Shown piece by piece: positions 35,904-46,671 of a stretch of 64,000 nucleotides of DNA. Positions within the stretch are counted from its first letter, which is position 1. Every line of letters starts with the position of its first letter. Below the pieces are notes generated by a model. That model saw nothing but the letters and a program-made list of their open reading frames with translations, was not told where the DNA came from and did not search any database. A program made the translations under genes and the position numbers. This stretch comes from DASPSM01 sp963800135 (lineage in GTDB: Bacteria > Planctomycetota > Planctomycetia > Planctomycetales > Planctomycetaceae), in NCBI GenBank assembly GCA_963800135.1, contig CAWCZR010000006.1, positions 496,001 through 560,000 on the forward strand. Reading direction: 5' to 3'.

Positions 35904-38385
35904 ATGATATTTTTCGACAGCCTGGGCCGGTTCGTCTCGCGCCATTGGCGCCCGCTGCTGGTCGGCTGGATTCTCGCGCTGGCGGGCTTGTGGATCATCG
36001 CGCCTCCTTTAAAAACCGTCCTGCAAGACGGCGATTTCCAGTTTCTGCCCAGGGACCTGCCGAGCGTTCAGGCGGAGAAACTCTTCAAGAGCGCCTTCGA
36101 GAGCGACTTGCTCAAGAGCAGCATCGTCGTCGTGGCGCATCGCGAGAATTCCTCCGAAGGACTCACGGACGATGACAAGTCGTTCATCGACGACAAGCTT
36201 GTGCCCAAACTTGCGCAGCTTGCCGGAATGCCAGACTCTTCCAAAAACGCGGGCGACAGCGATTCGATCGTCGCCAATATCCGCACCTTCTCCGACAAAG
36301 ACATCGGCCCGCTTTTGATCAGCGACGATCAGAAGGCGACGCTGGTGATCTTGGAGCTGAAGACCGAGTTCACCGAGCGCAAAAACGATCCGCTGATCAA
36401 CAAGATCGAACAAACGATCGGTCGGCCCGGACAGCCGGGCCAGTTGCAGCAGGAAAAAGGATTCCCGCGCGGACTGGAACTCTCGCTCAGCGGATTGGCC
36501 ACAGTCGGCCGCGACATGCGGCACGCCGCCCAAAAGAGTGCCGAGGCGACCCAGATGGCGACGGTCGTGTTGGTCATCATCCTGTTGTTGGCCATCTATC
36601 GCGCGCCGATCCTGGCGGTGATCCCGCTGCTCACGGTGTTTGTGTCGGTCGAGATCGCGATGCACCTCCTCTGCATTCTGGCCGGCAAGGGATACGTCAC
36701 GCTGTTTGCCGGAATCGAAGTGTATGTCACCGTCGTGCTCTACGGGGCAGGCATCGACTACTGCATGTTCCTGATGGCCCGTTACAAGGAAGAACTCGAC
36801 AACGGCGCCACGTTCGAGGAAGCCATCGCGACCTCGGTGAGCAAAGTCGGCCACGCGCTGGCGGCCAGTGCCGGCACGGTGATGCTCGGCATCGGCATGA
36901 TGATCTTCTGTCGTTTCGGGAAGTTTCAGGACGCCGGCATCGCCATGTCGTCGAGCTTGATCTTCGTGCTGGCCGCATCGCTGACGATGACGCCGGCCCT
37001 CTTGATGCTCGTCGGCCGCTGGGCATTCTGGCCCAGCGTGCAGACCGCGCGTCTGTCGGCCGCGCAAGGCTGGGTGTCGCCCACCAGCATTGTGTCGCGG
37101 CTCCTGCAAAAAGACTGGTTCGGCAACTTCTGGGGGAACATTGGCGAGGCGCTGCTCAAGCGGCCGGGGACGATCTTCATCACGGCCGTGCTGTTGATGA
37201 CGCCGTTCGCCGTCATCGCCGTCCTCTGCCAGGACAAGCTGAGCTACGGCCTCTTGTCCGAGTTGCCGAAGACCGACGCCTGCGTGGTGGGGGCGGCCGA
37301 CGTGCAAGCCCACTTTCCGCCGGGGATCACCGGTCCGATCACGATTTTGGTCAATAACCGCGATGCCGACTTCCGCACCGATTCGGAGGAAAACGACAAA
37401 AAGCCCGGGTGGCAGCAGATCCAGACGTTTTCGGAAACGCTGCTTGCCAACAAAGACAAGCTGGGGATCGACGACGTCCGCTCAGTCGCCTTTCCGCTCG
37501 GGATGGGGGAGCGCGTGCAAACCAACCGCTTCCAGCATCGCGCGCTGATGAAGCGCGCTCAATCCCGCTACGTGAGCGATAAGGACGGTTACACGGGCCA
37601 GGTCGCCCGGGTCGACGTCGTGCTGGCCTACGATCCATTCGCGCCGCAAAGCATGTCCGGCTTCGATCATCTCAAGGCGACTTTGGCCAGCCGCGGCAAG
37701 AGCGACGACCTGCTCCCTCCTCTGCTCGACACCGAAAACACCAAGCTCGATTATCTGGGAGGCACGCCCAGCCTGCCGCGATCTCAAGACCGTGACCAAC
37801 GGCGACCAGTGGCGGATGATTGTTCTGGTCCCCGCCGTCGTGTTTTTGATTCTCGTGGTCCTGCTCCGGAAGATCGCCACGTCGGCCTACCTGATTGTGA
37901 CCGTCCTCTTCAGTTACCTGGTGACGCTGGGCGTCACGTTCACGGTCTTCTATCTCATCGATCCGCACGGGTTCAACGGCCTCGATTGGAAGGTGCCGAT
38001 GTTCCTGTTCACGATCCTGGTGGCGGTCGGCGAAGACTACAACATTCTGCTCATGGCCCGCATCGAAGAAGAGCAGAAGGCCCACGGCGCCGTCGCCGGC
38101 ATCATCACCGGCCTGCACAAGACGGGTGGAATCATCTCGAGCTGCGGCATCATCATGGCCGGCACGTTCAGCTCGCTGATGTTCGGCACCCTCTGGGGAC
38201 TTGCCCAGCTTGGCTTCGCCCTGGCGTTCGGCGTGCTGTTGGATACGTTCGTGGTGCGGCCGATCCTCGTGCCCGCCTATTTGATTTTGCTCAACAAGGG
38301 CTTCTTCGGCCCGCTGGGACCGCTCTTGGGGGCCCATACGACCACGGCCGCCGCAGAACCACTGGCCGTGGCCGGCAAGCACTGA
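35904..38385 (+). CDS. MMPL/RND-family transporter (single-base frameshift in sequence)
   Basis: The product is about 826 residues. A helix near 17-37 is followed by an extracytoplasmic domain (to about 205). A block of five or six helices comes next (ATVVLVIILLLAIYRAPILA, then GIEVYVTVVLYGAGIDYCMF, with the charged DYCMF in the helix typical of RND pumps). A second soluble domain and a second helix block (DLKTVTNGDQWRMIVLVPAV to LLNKGFFGPL) complete the duplicated fold. The frame breaks at 37771-37780: GGCACGCCCAGCCTG is followed by CCGCGAT where CGCGAT (RDLKT) is needed, so one C is extra. Such proteins export lipids or hydrophobic compounds; the cargo is unknown. ATG 35904 follows GGAAG. 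Confidence 0.85.
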
Positions 38386-38430
38386 GTCGACGTCTAATTC
38401 AACTTCTGCGACGTCTCATTCGGCACCGCT

Positions 38431-39246
38431 CTAATTCGGAAGCGGCAAGATCAATTCCGGCAACGCCGCCGATCGCGACCCCGGCTTCGGTGGGCTGTCG
38501 GCTCCCCGGAACGTGAAGACCACGGAGAACTTCGCGCGATCCGTGTGGTTGCGGCTGGCCGCGTGGAACGTGCGAGCGTGGAAGAACAGCACGTCGCCCG
38601 GCTCCAGCTCCGCCCAAACCGCCTTTTCGATCAACTGCTGATTCTCGGGCAGATCGGGACGTAAAAAGATCTCACGATCAAAGCGGTCGCGATCGAGATG
38701 CAAGCGGTGCGACCCGGGAATCAGACGCAGACAGCCGTTCTGGGTCGTCTCCGGGGTGAGGGCCAGCCACACGCTGACGAGTTCCGGCCGCTCGTACGAC
38801 CAGTAGCGGATGTCCTGGTGCCAGCCCGTATCGCTCGAGTGTCGCGGCTCCTTGGTCATGATGCAGTTGTGATGGGCCAGCGGCATCACCACGCTCGGCC
38901 CCAACAGCTGCCGCAGCCGATTGACGAGCGGGGCTGAAGCCGCCCATTCGACGAAGCAAAAGTCACGTGACAGCGCCTGCTTCAGGCGGCGGATCGTGTG
39001 GCCGCCGGCCGCTTCGAGCGAGGGGGGGGCGCCGGGGTAATGCAGGTCGGCCTCATATTCGACCGGGGGCACCTCGCGGTGGAGACCGTCGCGGGTGACT
39101 TCGAGCATCCGGGCGAGCAACGTGTCGCTCACCATCCGCCGCGCGATGAAGTAACCGTCGCGCTCGAACTGGGCGACTTCGGCAGGCGAGAAGGCTTCGC
39201 TTGCCGAGGAGGCCGATTCTTGGTGGTTGAGGTCGGTCGCCGCCAT
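38431..39246 (-). CDS. Phytanoyl-CoA dioxygenase (PhyH)-like Fe(II)/2-oxoglutarate oxygenase
   Basis: The product has 271 residues from ATG 39246. A longer upstream frame is Arg-rich and rejected. It begins with FSPAEVAQFERDGYFIARRM, typical of PhyH proteins. The iron site is His143-x-Asp145 (GWHQDIRYW) with the distal His near FFHARTFHAASRNHT. 2-oxoglutarate would be bound by the Arg after it. ALTPETTQNGCLRLIPGSH is also characteristic. Planctomycetes have many paralogues of unknown substrates. It converges on the MMPL gene with a 45-base gap. Confidence 0.9.
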   Translation of the reverse strand: MAATDLNHQESASSASEAFSPAEVAQFERDGYFIARRMVSDTLLARMLEVTRDGLHREVPPVEYEADLHYPGAPPSLEAAGGHTIRRLKQALSRDFCFVEWAASAPLVNRLRQLLGPSVVMPLAHHNCIMTKEPRHSSDTGWHQDIRYWSYERPELVSVWLALTPETTQNGCLRLIPGSHRLHLDRDRFDREIFLRPDLPENQQLIEKAVWAELEPGDVLFFHARTFHAASRNHTDRAKFSVVFTFRGADSPPKPGSRSAALPELILPLPN

Positions 39247-39899
39247 GTGCCCGTGTCGCAGAAGTCTTGTCGCAAACGTCTTATCGCAGAAGCCGTCGTC
39301 ATCCCGAACGGGGAACTGAGTCTGCCTTATCGTCGTTGACCAAATGCCGCTCTGCAAGCTCGCAAATTTTCTCCAATCGGTCGCGCCCGTGCGACGCGCA
39401 AGCGACCTTTCGGCCTGAGCCGACGCTGCCGTCACGCTGGGTGCTTCGACTCTTCTGCCCACAGCGAGGACGCGGCCACGAACGCCTGGTCCTTCCGCGG
39501 GGAGACTGTGCCGTGAGCCGAGTGCGCCGTGTCGGCCGCGCATTCTCGCGGCTTTCTGTGCCCTAGACGCAAATCGCTTGAAGCATGTTCGCCCAAATCG
39601 CGCAGGATTGCGTGCCGCGGACGCTCGATCCGCGCGATGCCTCTCTCAAGATGAAGGGGGACTTGCCGTGCCGAACTATCCTTTGATTCGCTCGCTCCGC
39701 GCCGAAAACCTTGCCGGAAACTACGAGCCGATGCATTGCGACTATCCGGTGGCCTTGATGACCCGCCGGACATTCGCGCTCTCCGCCGACCGCATCCTGC
39801 AGTCGCGGGCCAACTCGCCCTCGCCGATCGACGGGGGCCAATCGTTCCGCTGGTCGAGCCGGCCGCCCTGCTGATCGGGCCGCTCGCCTGGGGAAGCGT
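39247..39899. other. Intergenic region, no gene recognised
   Basis: About 650 bases lie upstream of the PhyH-like gene and downstream of the large fusion gene. Open frames on both strands have unbiased or Arg-rich composition and no domain. No terminator with T-tract, repeat or RNA gene was recognised, although a promoter for the PhyH-like gene must lie near 39250-39350. Confidence 0.5.
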
Positions 39900-42800
39900 C
39901 TACGGTTCCATCAACCCCGGCCGCGTGCCGATATCGAGGGGCTGCGGCGCGGGGGGAACCGAGGCCTGGACGGTCTGCAGGTAGGCGATCAAGTCGGCCA
40001 TGTCGTGCTGCGAGAGTTTTTTCTCGAGCCCCTCCGGCATCAGTGATTTGCCTGTGCTCGACAGCTCTTCGAGATTCGCTCGCAAGAGCGTGTCCGTCGC
40101 CTCCTTCTCCCGCTTGAGCGTGATGCTCGTGGACGTCTGGTCCGCCAGGATGCCTGTGTACGTGCGGCCGTTGCGGTCGACGGCCACATACTGCACGTAC
40201 TGCGGCGGGATATAGAAGTTCGGGTCGAGGATGTGCGTCAACAGGGCCTCGGGCTCGCGGGCATTCGACGTGGCCGCGAGGCTCGGGCCGATCGCATGAC
40301 CGACGCGGCCGATCTGATGACAGATCGAGCACTCTCGCAGGAACACCTTTTCACCCGCCCCCGCCTCCCCTTTCAGACGGAGGCACGACTTGTAGTCGGC
40401 GATGACAGCCGAGCGCGCGCTGGCCGCCTGCGAACCGAGCACGGCCTTGGCCAGGTCGCGAATCGCCGGGCTCTTGTGCTCGAGCAGCCGCGTCCGCTGC
40501 AACGGCAGCAGTAACGCCGTGCTCGAGGGCTCCGCTTGCAGCCGATGCAAATAGGCTATCGTCCACGGCTCGCGCGAGAGCAGGGCCCGCACGACCTCGG
40601 TCCGGACGCTCGGCGTGTACTCCTTCCACCGCTCCAACAGTTCCTGGGCGATTTCGGGATTGCCGTACTGTGACAACGCGTCGACGGCCGTCGATTGCAC
40701 CCCCTCGGGATTCGCAGGCGAGAGCTGTTCGCGCAAAGTCGCATCCGCCACGTCGCGGCCGAAACAGCCGAGCAGGCGGACTGCGTCGGCACGCTCCTGC
40801 TCCGACCGGTGGATGTCGGCCGCGGTCTGTTTGGCCGTCTCCGCCAGCCGCACCAGCATCCGCTCGCCCGCTCGAACCGACGCGGGATGAAACGGCAGGC
40901 GGCCATCGACCTGCTTGAGTCCCCTGGCGATGCCGAGCACGATTTCGCTCTGCAGGCCGCCATTTTTGCCACGTACGTTCTTGCCGGCGTCGAGCGCCGC
41001 CACCGCATCGAGCAGACGGGCGATTTCCTCGGACTGGTTGCGTACGCCGGATATCGCGGCCAGTTGAGCCGCCATTTCTTCGCCGCTGCCCGAGCTGACG
41101 AAAGTCGGATCCCCCAGCAGCCGAATCAGCAGTTGGTGGGACGTGTGCGCCACCGAGCTGAGCACCGCTGTGCGGATCCAGCGATCGTCGCCGTCGCGAC
41201 GGGCCAGACGCGCGAGCCCGTTCACGGCCTCGGCCGCCCCTGGGCCGTGCGCTTCGCCGAGAGAATACGCGACCTGATAGCGGACACGGGCGTCGTTGTC
41301 GTCGGCCAAGGCCAGCACGCGCTGGAAGAGGGCCGGCTCGCGGTCGAGGCGCGATTCGGCCAGGCGCACGCCATGCGCGCAGAGCGCGAAGTGCGAATCG
41401 CCGAGCGCCGCGTTCAAATCGGCCGCATCGAGCGCCTCGAGTCCCTCGAGCGTCCAGAGCGCGTTGAGCCGCGCCTGCGGCGTCGGGCCGGAGCGGAGCA
41501 TCGCTTTGAGCGGAGCGACGGCCGATTTGTCCTGCCGCTCAAAGAGCAGCCGCTGGGCCGTGTCGCGGTGCCAGCCGTTCGCGTTGCCGAGCAACGCCAC
41601 CAGCTCGGCCGTGCGCTTCGCAGCCAGTTGCGGCGGTCCCGGATAGTGAAAGCCGTCCGGAGCAATGCGATACACCCGACCCGAATCGCGCCCCGCCTTG
41701 AGGTCGATGAACTTCAAGACGTCGAACGGAATATGGATCGATTCCAGGATTTCGCGGCTCATGTCGAGGCAATAGAGCGTGCCGTCCGGCGCGTTGATGA
41801 AATTCACCGGCCGAAACCAGTTGTCCGAAGAACGCACAAACTCGGTCCCCGGGTCGGCCCGGCGTTCTTTGAACGTCACGCCGTCGGGCGTCAGCAGCAT
41901 ACGATGGACGAGGTTGTTCTGGGCGTCGCCGACGATCGCGTTGCCGTAAAAGCCCGGCGGATAGGCGTTGCCGCGATAGATCGTAATCCCCGCGCCGGCG
42001 TCGATGACGTGATGACTGACGCCCGCGTTGAGCGGATTGCGCGTCGAGAGCGAGATCCGCCGGCTCGAGCGGATGTGTCGCCAGCGTTCGATCGGGCTGA
42101 TGCGAAAGATGGGCACGCTGCCGCCGCCTATGTTGTAGACGCCGGACGTGGCAGGCAGATACGGATTGCGCTCGAGATAGTGCATGTCGAGCACGGCCTG
42201 CAGAATCGGCTCGGACTCGTCGCACAGGAAGCGGTTGCCCCAGTCGTCGAACGAGTTGCCGAACTGCACCGTGCCGACGATCGGCTCGAACTCCTCGGTT
42301 ACCGGATCGAAGCGGAAATCGTGGCGATTGACCGAAATCGGTTTCTCGTTGGGCCGATCGCCGTGGCGGATCGTGCCGCCGTTGCCCGCGGTCGAGCCGT
42401 AGATCTTGTGGTCGAGGCCCCACTTGAGGTTGTTCACCATGTATTGCTGGCTCTGCGTGCCGAAGCCGGTGAACACCTTTCGCTTGATGTCGGCCACGCC
42501 GTCGCCGTCGGTGTCTTTGAAGTACCAGATGTCGGGCGGAGCGGCGACGAACACGCCCCCCTTCCAGCAGGCGACGCCGCCGGCCCAGAGCAAGTGCTCG
42601 GCGAACACGGTGGCCGTGTCGTAGACGCCGTCGCCGTCCGTGTCCCGCAACAGCCGCACGCAGCCCAGCGGCTTGTCGCCCGGTTTGGGGTAATACGGGT
42701 AGTCGATCATCTCGGTGATGTAGAGGTTGCCGTGCTCGTCGATGGCCCCCGAGATGGGGCTGCGGACGTTGGGCTCCGAGGCGAGCAGCTCCATGTGGAA

Positions 42801-44658
42801 GCCGGGAATCGTCTCGAATGTCTTGAGCACCTGCGCGGGGGTTTTTGGCGGAATCGGCTTGAGATAAGCCTTGAGCTCGGCATCGGTGTGCGTCCGCGCG
42901 CCCGGGTCTTTCAACTCGGGCAACTCTTCGGCGGCGATTTTGTGCACGTCCTGATCGATGCGCAGCCCGCCGTCCTCGCGAATCTTGAGCAAAATATCCC
43001 GCGATCGCTCGAAGTAATCGACGAGCGCCGTCTTCTCGTCAAATCGGCGCCGCTTCTGCGCCCGCAACTCGGTATCGAGTTTTTTCACGAGGGCGTCGAG
43101 CGAAGCCCGATCGTAGGGCAGCCGGCTGTCGAGCGAGACGTAGACCGGGTTCGTGTGCGCCTCGGCGTTCGGGTTGCCGGCGGGCGCTGTGCCGAACGCG
43201 CGGGCGGCGATCCACGCCGGCTCGCGCAGCTCGAGCTTGTGCTCGAATTCGAGCCATTGCCCCTCGGCCCGATCGGCGGGGATTTTCCACGTCGACACGA
43301 CCTTGCCGTTGACGATCAAGTTCACGTCGCTGACGGGAGCGACCTCGCTGCGGACGCGGATGCGCGCCTTCACCGTGTGCGGGCCGGAGCCCGCGATGTC
43401 GATCCGCTCGCCCGGCGGTTTGCCGTCGACTTCCAGCAGGAGCAGCGGCCCCGTGGTGACAAAGCTTCGGCCGGCCGCCGCGCCGTCGAACCAGGCCTTG
43501 CTGTTCTTCGCGCCGGGCATCCGCACGTACGTGCGGCAGTCGGCGAGAAAGCGGCACGCCGGATAGTCGCTGGCCCCCAGGCAGGGGAAGCGATAGCCGA
43601 TATTCAGCAGCCGATACCAATCTTCGAGTCCCATCTCGCGATAGATGCCGAACTGCAACAGCTCGACACCGTCGACGTTCCCCTGCACGGCGTCGGCATA
43701 AATCGTTGCGTAGGGCAGCGGTCTGGGCGTAACCGCCGTGGCAGTAAAACGCGAAGCCGCCGTGCTCGCGGGTCTCGCGGGCCAAGAGGCCGTAGAGCGG
43801 GCCGTCGTTGGCGTTCACCCGCTTGTTGCCTAGCACCAGGTCCTTGCGGAAATACAAATTGAGATGGCCGTAAGTGCTGCGATACTCCTGGCCGGAAACG
43901 ATGTGAAAATCGCCGCGCGACCGCTCGGACGCGGCCCCCAATCCGCGAAACTGCGGCGCGGCCAATGTCTCCATGATTCCCGCGTAAGGCCCGGCCGGTT
44001 CGTTGTACGCCAGGATGCTCCCGTAGCGGATGTCTTCCGCCTCCATCAGGTCGAGAATGGCCTGATCGTCGGCATCGGTTTGCCGGCGAAAGTGCAGATG
44101 CGAATCGCCGGGAGCGTAGCCGTCGAGCGCCAGGCCGGTCTCATTCGTCAGCTTGATCTCGAGCGACTTGTCCTGCCCGGTGCCGATCGTCGCGCTCGCG
44201 ACTTCCGGCCGATATTCGAGTCCCTTCCAAATCTCGACCCGCGCGGCTCCCGGTGGGAGCTCGATCTCGAAGTCGCCCCACGAATAAAAGAACCGGCCCA
44301 GATAGCGGATCGGCGCCTTCCCCTCGCGATTGCCCAAGCCCGTCTTTGGCCAGCGGCCAGCCAGCGCGTACGGCGTGAGATAATTCTGCTTGGGGTAATA
44401 GAAGTTGCCATCGGAGCCGAGGACATTCACCCGACAAAAAGTCGCCGCGCCCGTCCGCGCGTCGCGCACGGTGACCTTCAGCCGGCTGGAGTTCGCGGGA
44501 GCTTTGAGGATTGCCTGCCCGGGCTTGTGGAAGCCGGAGGGCGTAAACAGCACCGCCTCGTCGTCGCCGCGGACGTCGCGAGCGCAATTCCCGCTGGCAA
44601 ATGTCGTCAGCCCCAACATCAGCGACAGAAGCAATCGGACCGCTTTTGCTTGCAGCAT
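39900..44658 (-). CDS. PHP/CehA-like domain - PVC membrane-bound dehydrogenase - cytochrome c fusion (single-base frameshift in sequence)
   Basis: The joined product is about 1,585 residues from ATG 44658. Residues 1-22 are an export signal. Residues 180-450 resemble CehA/McbA-type PHP metallohydrolases (GDSHLHFRRQTDADDQAILD with His187 and His189, YCHGGYAQ, LLNIGYRFPCLGASDYPACR). A dehydrogenase-type beta-propeller follows (ETIPGFHMELLASEPNVRSP, VRLLRDTDGDGVYDTATVFA, GVACWKGGVFVAAPPDIWYF), then HEAT-like repeats. The heme-binding cytochrome domain is CSICH with downstream Met ligand candidates (LMPEG). The frame breaks near 43722, where an extra base separates GGYAQ and PLPYATIYADAVQGNVDG. 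It probably acts in the periplasm, oxidising sugars and passing electrons to the respiratory chain; heme attachment would need the ResB-CcsA system. Substrate unknown. Confidence 0.85.
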
Positions 44659-44743
44659 CTTCAGAATTCCAGTCGATCGAGGCGGGCTGTCAAAAGCTGT
44701 CGATGGAAGAGCTGAGACGGCCGACACGACACTCTCTTCTATA

Positions 44744-44797
44744 TAGGGCGGTGCCGAGATTTTGTAGCCGCATAGGGCGGCGCAGAGATTTAGCAGC
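44744..44797. repeat. Imperfect 25-base direct repeat upstream of the fusion gene
   Basis: Copies at 44744-44768 and 44773-44797 share TAGGGCGG, then GAGATTT and AGC, offset by 29 bases. They lie in the 231-base divergent spacer between the fusion gene and the zinc-ribbon gene, so could be operator-like. No regulator is known. Confidence 0.55.
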
Positions 44798-44889
44798 AGC
44801 GGGCCTTCCGATCGGCATCACGTGCGCCCGCATCAACTCTGGATCGTCATCGTCCGGTGGCGCTCGTTCGTTGACGATAGAATGCGAGG

Positions 44890-45168
44890 ATGAGCGACGA
44901 AACTGACAAACCGAACGAACCAGCAGGCCGGGCGCCGACACTGTGTCCGAAGTGCCGGGGCACGATGTATTTCGGATTCATTCCGGAACTCAGGGGCGAG
45001 GACCAAGTCACGCTGCTGCGATGGCATTTCGGCAGTCCCGACCCGGCCCTTGATCCCGGCACGAATCGGCCCGAACCCGATCAAAGCATCGAGCTCTACG
45101 GTGGCGGCCTTGTCATCAACGGATTTCGTTGCGAAGCCTGCGGATACCTGGAGCTGTTTGCCCAATAG
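44890..45168 (+). CDS. Small zinc-ribbon protein
   Basis: The 92-residue product begins at ATG 44890 with GAGG immediately before it. Cys19/Cys22 (CPKC) near the start and Cys81/Cys84 (CEAC) near the end can form one zinc ribbon. Between them is an acidic stretch. GFRCEACGYLELFA is typical of small nucleic-acid-processing or hydrolase-associated zinc-ribbon proteins. Function unknown. Confidence 0.75.
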   Translation: MSDETDKPNEPAGRAPTLCPKCRGTMYFGFIPELRGEDQVTLLRWHFGSPDPALDPGTNRPEPDQSIELYGGGLVINGFRCEACGYLELFAQ

Positions 45169-45266
45169 GCTCGGCTCGACTGTCGGGCGGGCTGTGTGTC
45201 GAGACCGGACACCTGGGTAAACAGGCCTGTCGGGGAAGGCGAAGGCTGCATTCAAGTGGTTAGCAA

Positions 45267-45812
45267 ATGCAACAACTTATTGATGACATTGCCGCCGCGA
45301 TTCGCGCAGTAGATCAATCCCGGACGCCGTTCAAAGAGTTTCAACCCGGTGTCGGTCCGTACGACGAACCGCAGCTGGTGAAGCTTGTGGCCAAGCATCT
45401 CTTGGAGAACTGTGGGGACCGGTATCCTGGGACCAAGACGTGTCGGGTGCCGGATGTATTGATCCCCCGACTCTGGGCCCTCGAGTTCAAGATTGTGCGG
45501 CCATTTGGTGACAACGGAAAGGAGGCCGAGCACTGGTCGCAGAATCTTCTCCACCCCTATCCGGGCAACGTGAGCGCGATTAGCGACGCGTACAAGCTCA
45601 TGCGCTTTGAAGGAGCAGAAAATCGTGCAGTTGTGGTCATTAGCTACGAGCACGAGCCACCGCTAATCGACGTGTCGATCCTCGTGGCCTTTGAGATTCT
45701 CTGCCGCCAGCTTCTCGAACTCCCGCTTGGAGAACGACACAGCGCAACAGTCAAAGACTGCATTCACCCAGTTCACCAACGGACCACCGTGCACGGTTGG
45801 AAATTGGCATAA
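45267..45812 (+). CDS. PD-(D/E)XK-nuclease-like protein of unknown function
   Basis: The 181-residue product has Glu34, Pro62-Asp63 (VPDVLI) and Glu73-x-Lys75 (LEFKIV), spaced like the core of PD-(D/E)XK restriction-type nucleases. Helix ENCGDRYPGTK and the WSQNLLHPYPGNVSAISDAY segment fit the fold. The rest, about 80 residues, is uncharacterised. Such singletons include solitary restriction endonucleases and repair or defence nucleases; no methyltransferase is next to it. Base composition is lower in GC than the ribosomal region, and it borders a repeat block, so transfer is possible. Nuclease activity is inference from motif spacing. Confidence 0.6.
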   Translation: MQQLIDDIAAAIRAVDQSRTPFKEFQPGVGPYDEPQLVKLVAKHLLENCGDRYPGTKTCRVPDVLIPRLWALEFKIVRPFGDNGKEAEHWSQNLLHPYPGNVSAISDAYKLMRFEGAENRAVVVISYEHEPPLIDVSILVAFEILCRQLLELPLGERHSATVKDCIHPVHQRTTVHGWKLA

Positions 45813-46671
45813 CTCTTGGAAGTAGCCCGTCTCGCTCGTGAGCCTTCGTCAAGTCGCGGCACTGGGGGCGGCGAAGACGCCGACCCCAACCACCCGTCCG
45901 GAGGCAGCGGCTCACTCGCTGCCATCCAAAATTTTCTGGGTTGTTTCCATGTGCGTAGAAACGCGGGATTCCCTGTCCGGGGCTGAGCGCGGTAGGTTGG
46001 CGGAAGCCGGTTCGCGGCGGAGGCGTTCGGCGTGCGCGCACGTGGCCGGTGCATTCGCAGCATGGGACGGGACACGTTGCCTTAAGGAGCCGCGCACGCA
46101 GTAAGTGGTGCCTTTTCGCTTGCCGCCAGCTCGGTAGGCGGGACGGGACACGTTGTTTCACCGAGGCAAACAGCCGAATTCTGAACCGGACACGTTGGGA
46201 CGGGATTGATTCAGACCAGCGGGACGGGACGCGGCAGGCGGAACACCAAGAAATCCGATCGACTGAGTAGGTGTTACTTGGTGCCTTCCTGTCTTTGTGG
46301 TGAAAGTTTCCGTGCGATCGGGACGGGACACGTTGTTTCACCGGGGCAAACGGCCGAATTCGCGACCGGACACATCGGGACGGGATTGAATTGAACGGGA
46401 CCGGGATGAGGTCGGGACGGCACTGGAACGGTGGGACAGGCACGCGACCCCTCACCCCCGGCCCCTCTCCCTCAAGGGGCGAGGGGAGAAAGAAATAGAA
46501 CGGGACGGGACGCGGCAGGCGCGACAAGAAAGAGATTGTCACCACAAAGACGCCAAGAAATCCGATCGGCTGAGTAGGTTTTACTTGGTGCCTTCGTGTC
46601 TTTGTGGTGAAAGAATCCTGTCCGATTCGGTGGGACTCGAAAATCGTACCGATCGCCCGCGTCGGGCGTGA
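45813..46671. repeat. Block of degenerate intergenic repeats, no gene
   Basis: No coding sequence was recognised in these 859 bases. Recurring elements are as follows. Unit A (70 bases beginning GGACGGGACACGTTGTTTCA) occurs at 46141-46210 and 46321-46390, exactly 180 bases apart with about 90 percent identity. Unit B (61 bases beginning CCAAGAAATCCGATCG) occurs at 46246-46306 and 46553-46613. A 20-base GGGACGGGAC-GCGGCAGGCG motif occurs at 46221-46240 and 46502-46521. A CCCTCACCCC-type palindromic piece occurs at 46448-46486, its half-stems at 46462-46467 and 46481-46486. Several further copies of GGGACGGGAC are scattered. Units A, B and the 20-mer alternate, so the block appears to have grown by duplication. 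Confidence 0.8.
46540..46609. repeat. MITE/REP-like palindrome
   Basis: The left arm (46540-46557, CACCACAAAGACGCCAAG) is the near-perfect inverse of the right arm (46584-46609, containing CTTGG and GTCTTTGTGGTG). The unpaired loop holds the middle of repeat B. The first B copy lacks the complete left arm. No transposase is present, so mobility would need one elsewhere. Confidence 0.75.

Noticed and set aside
39563..39874. Small frames on both strands in the PhyH-dehydrogenase spacer
   Set aside because: Both frames cover the same bases in opposite directions, have no ribosome-binding site and no recognisable domain.
40695..43862. A 1,055-codon open frame on the plus strand
   Set aside because: It is antisense to the PVC dehydrogenase fusion, has Arg/His/Val-rich composition and no domain. 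Long antisense frames are expected in GC-rich coding DNA.
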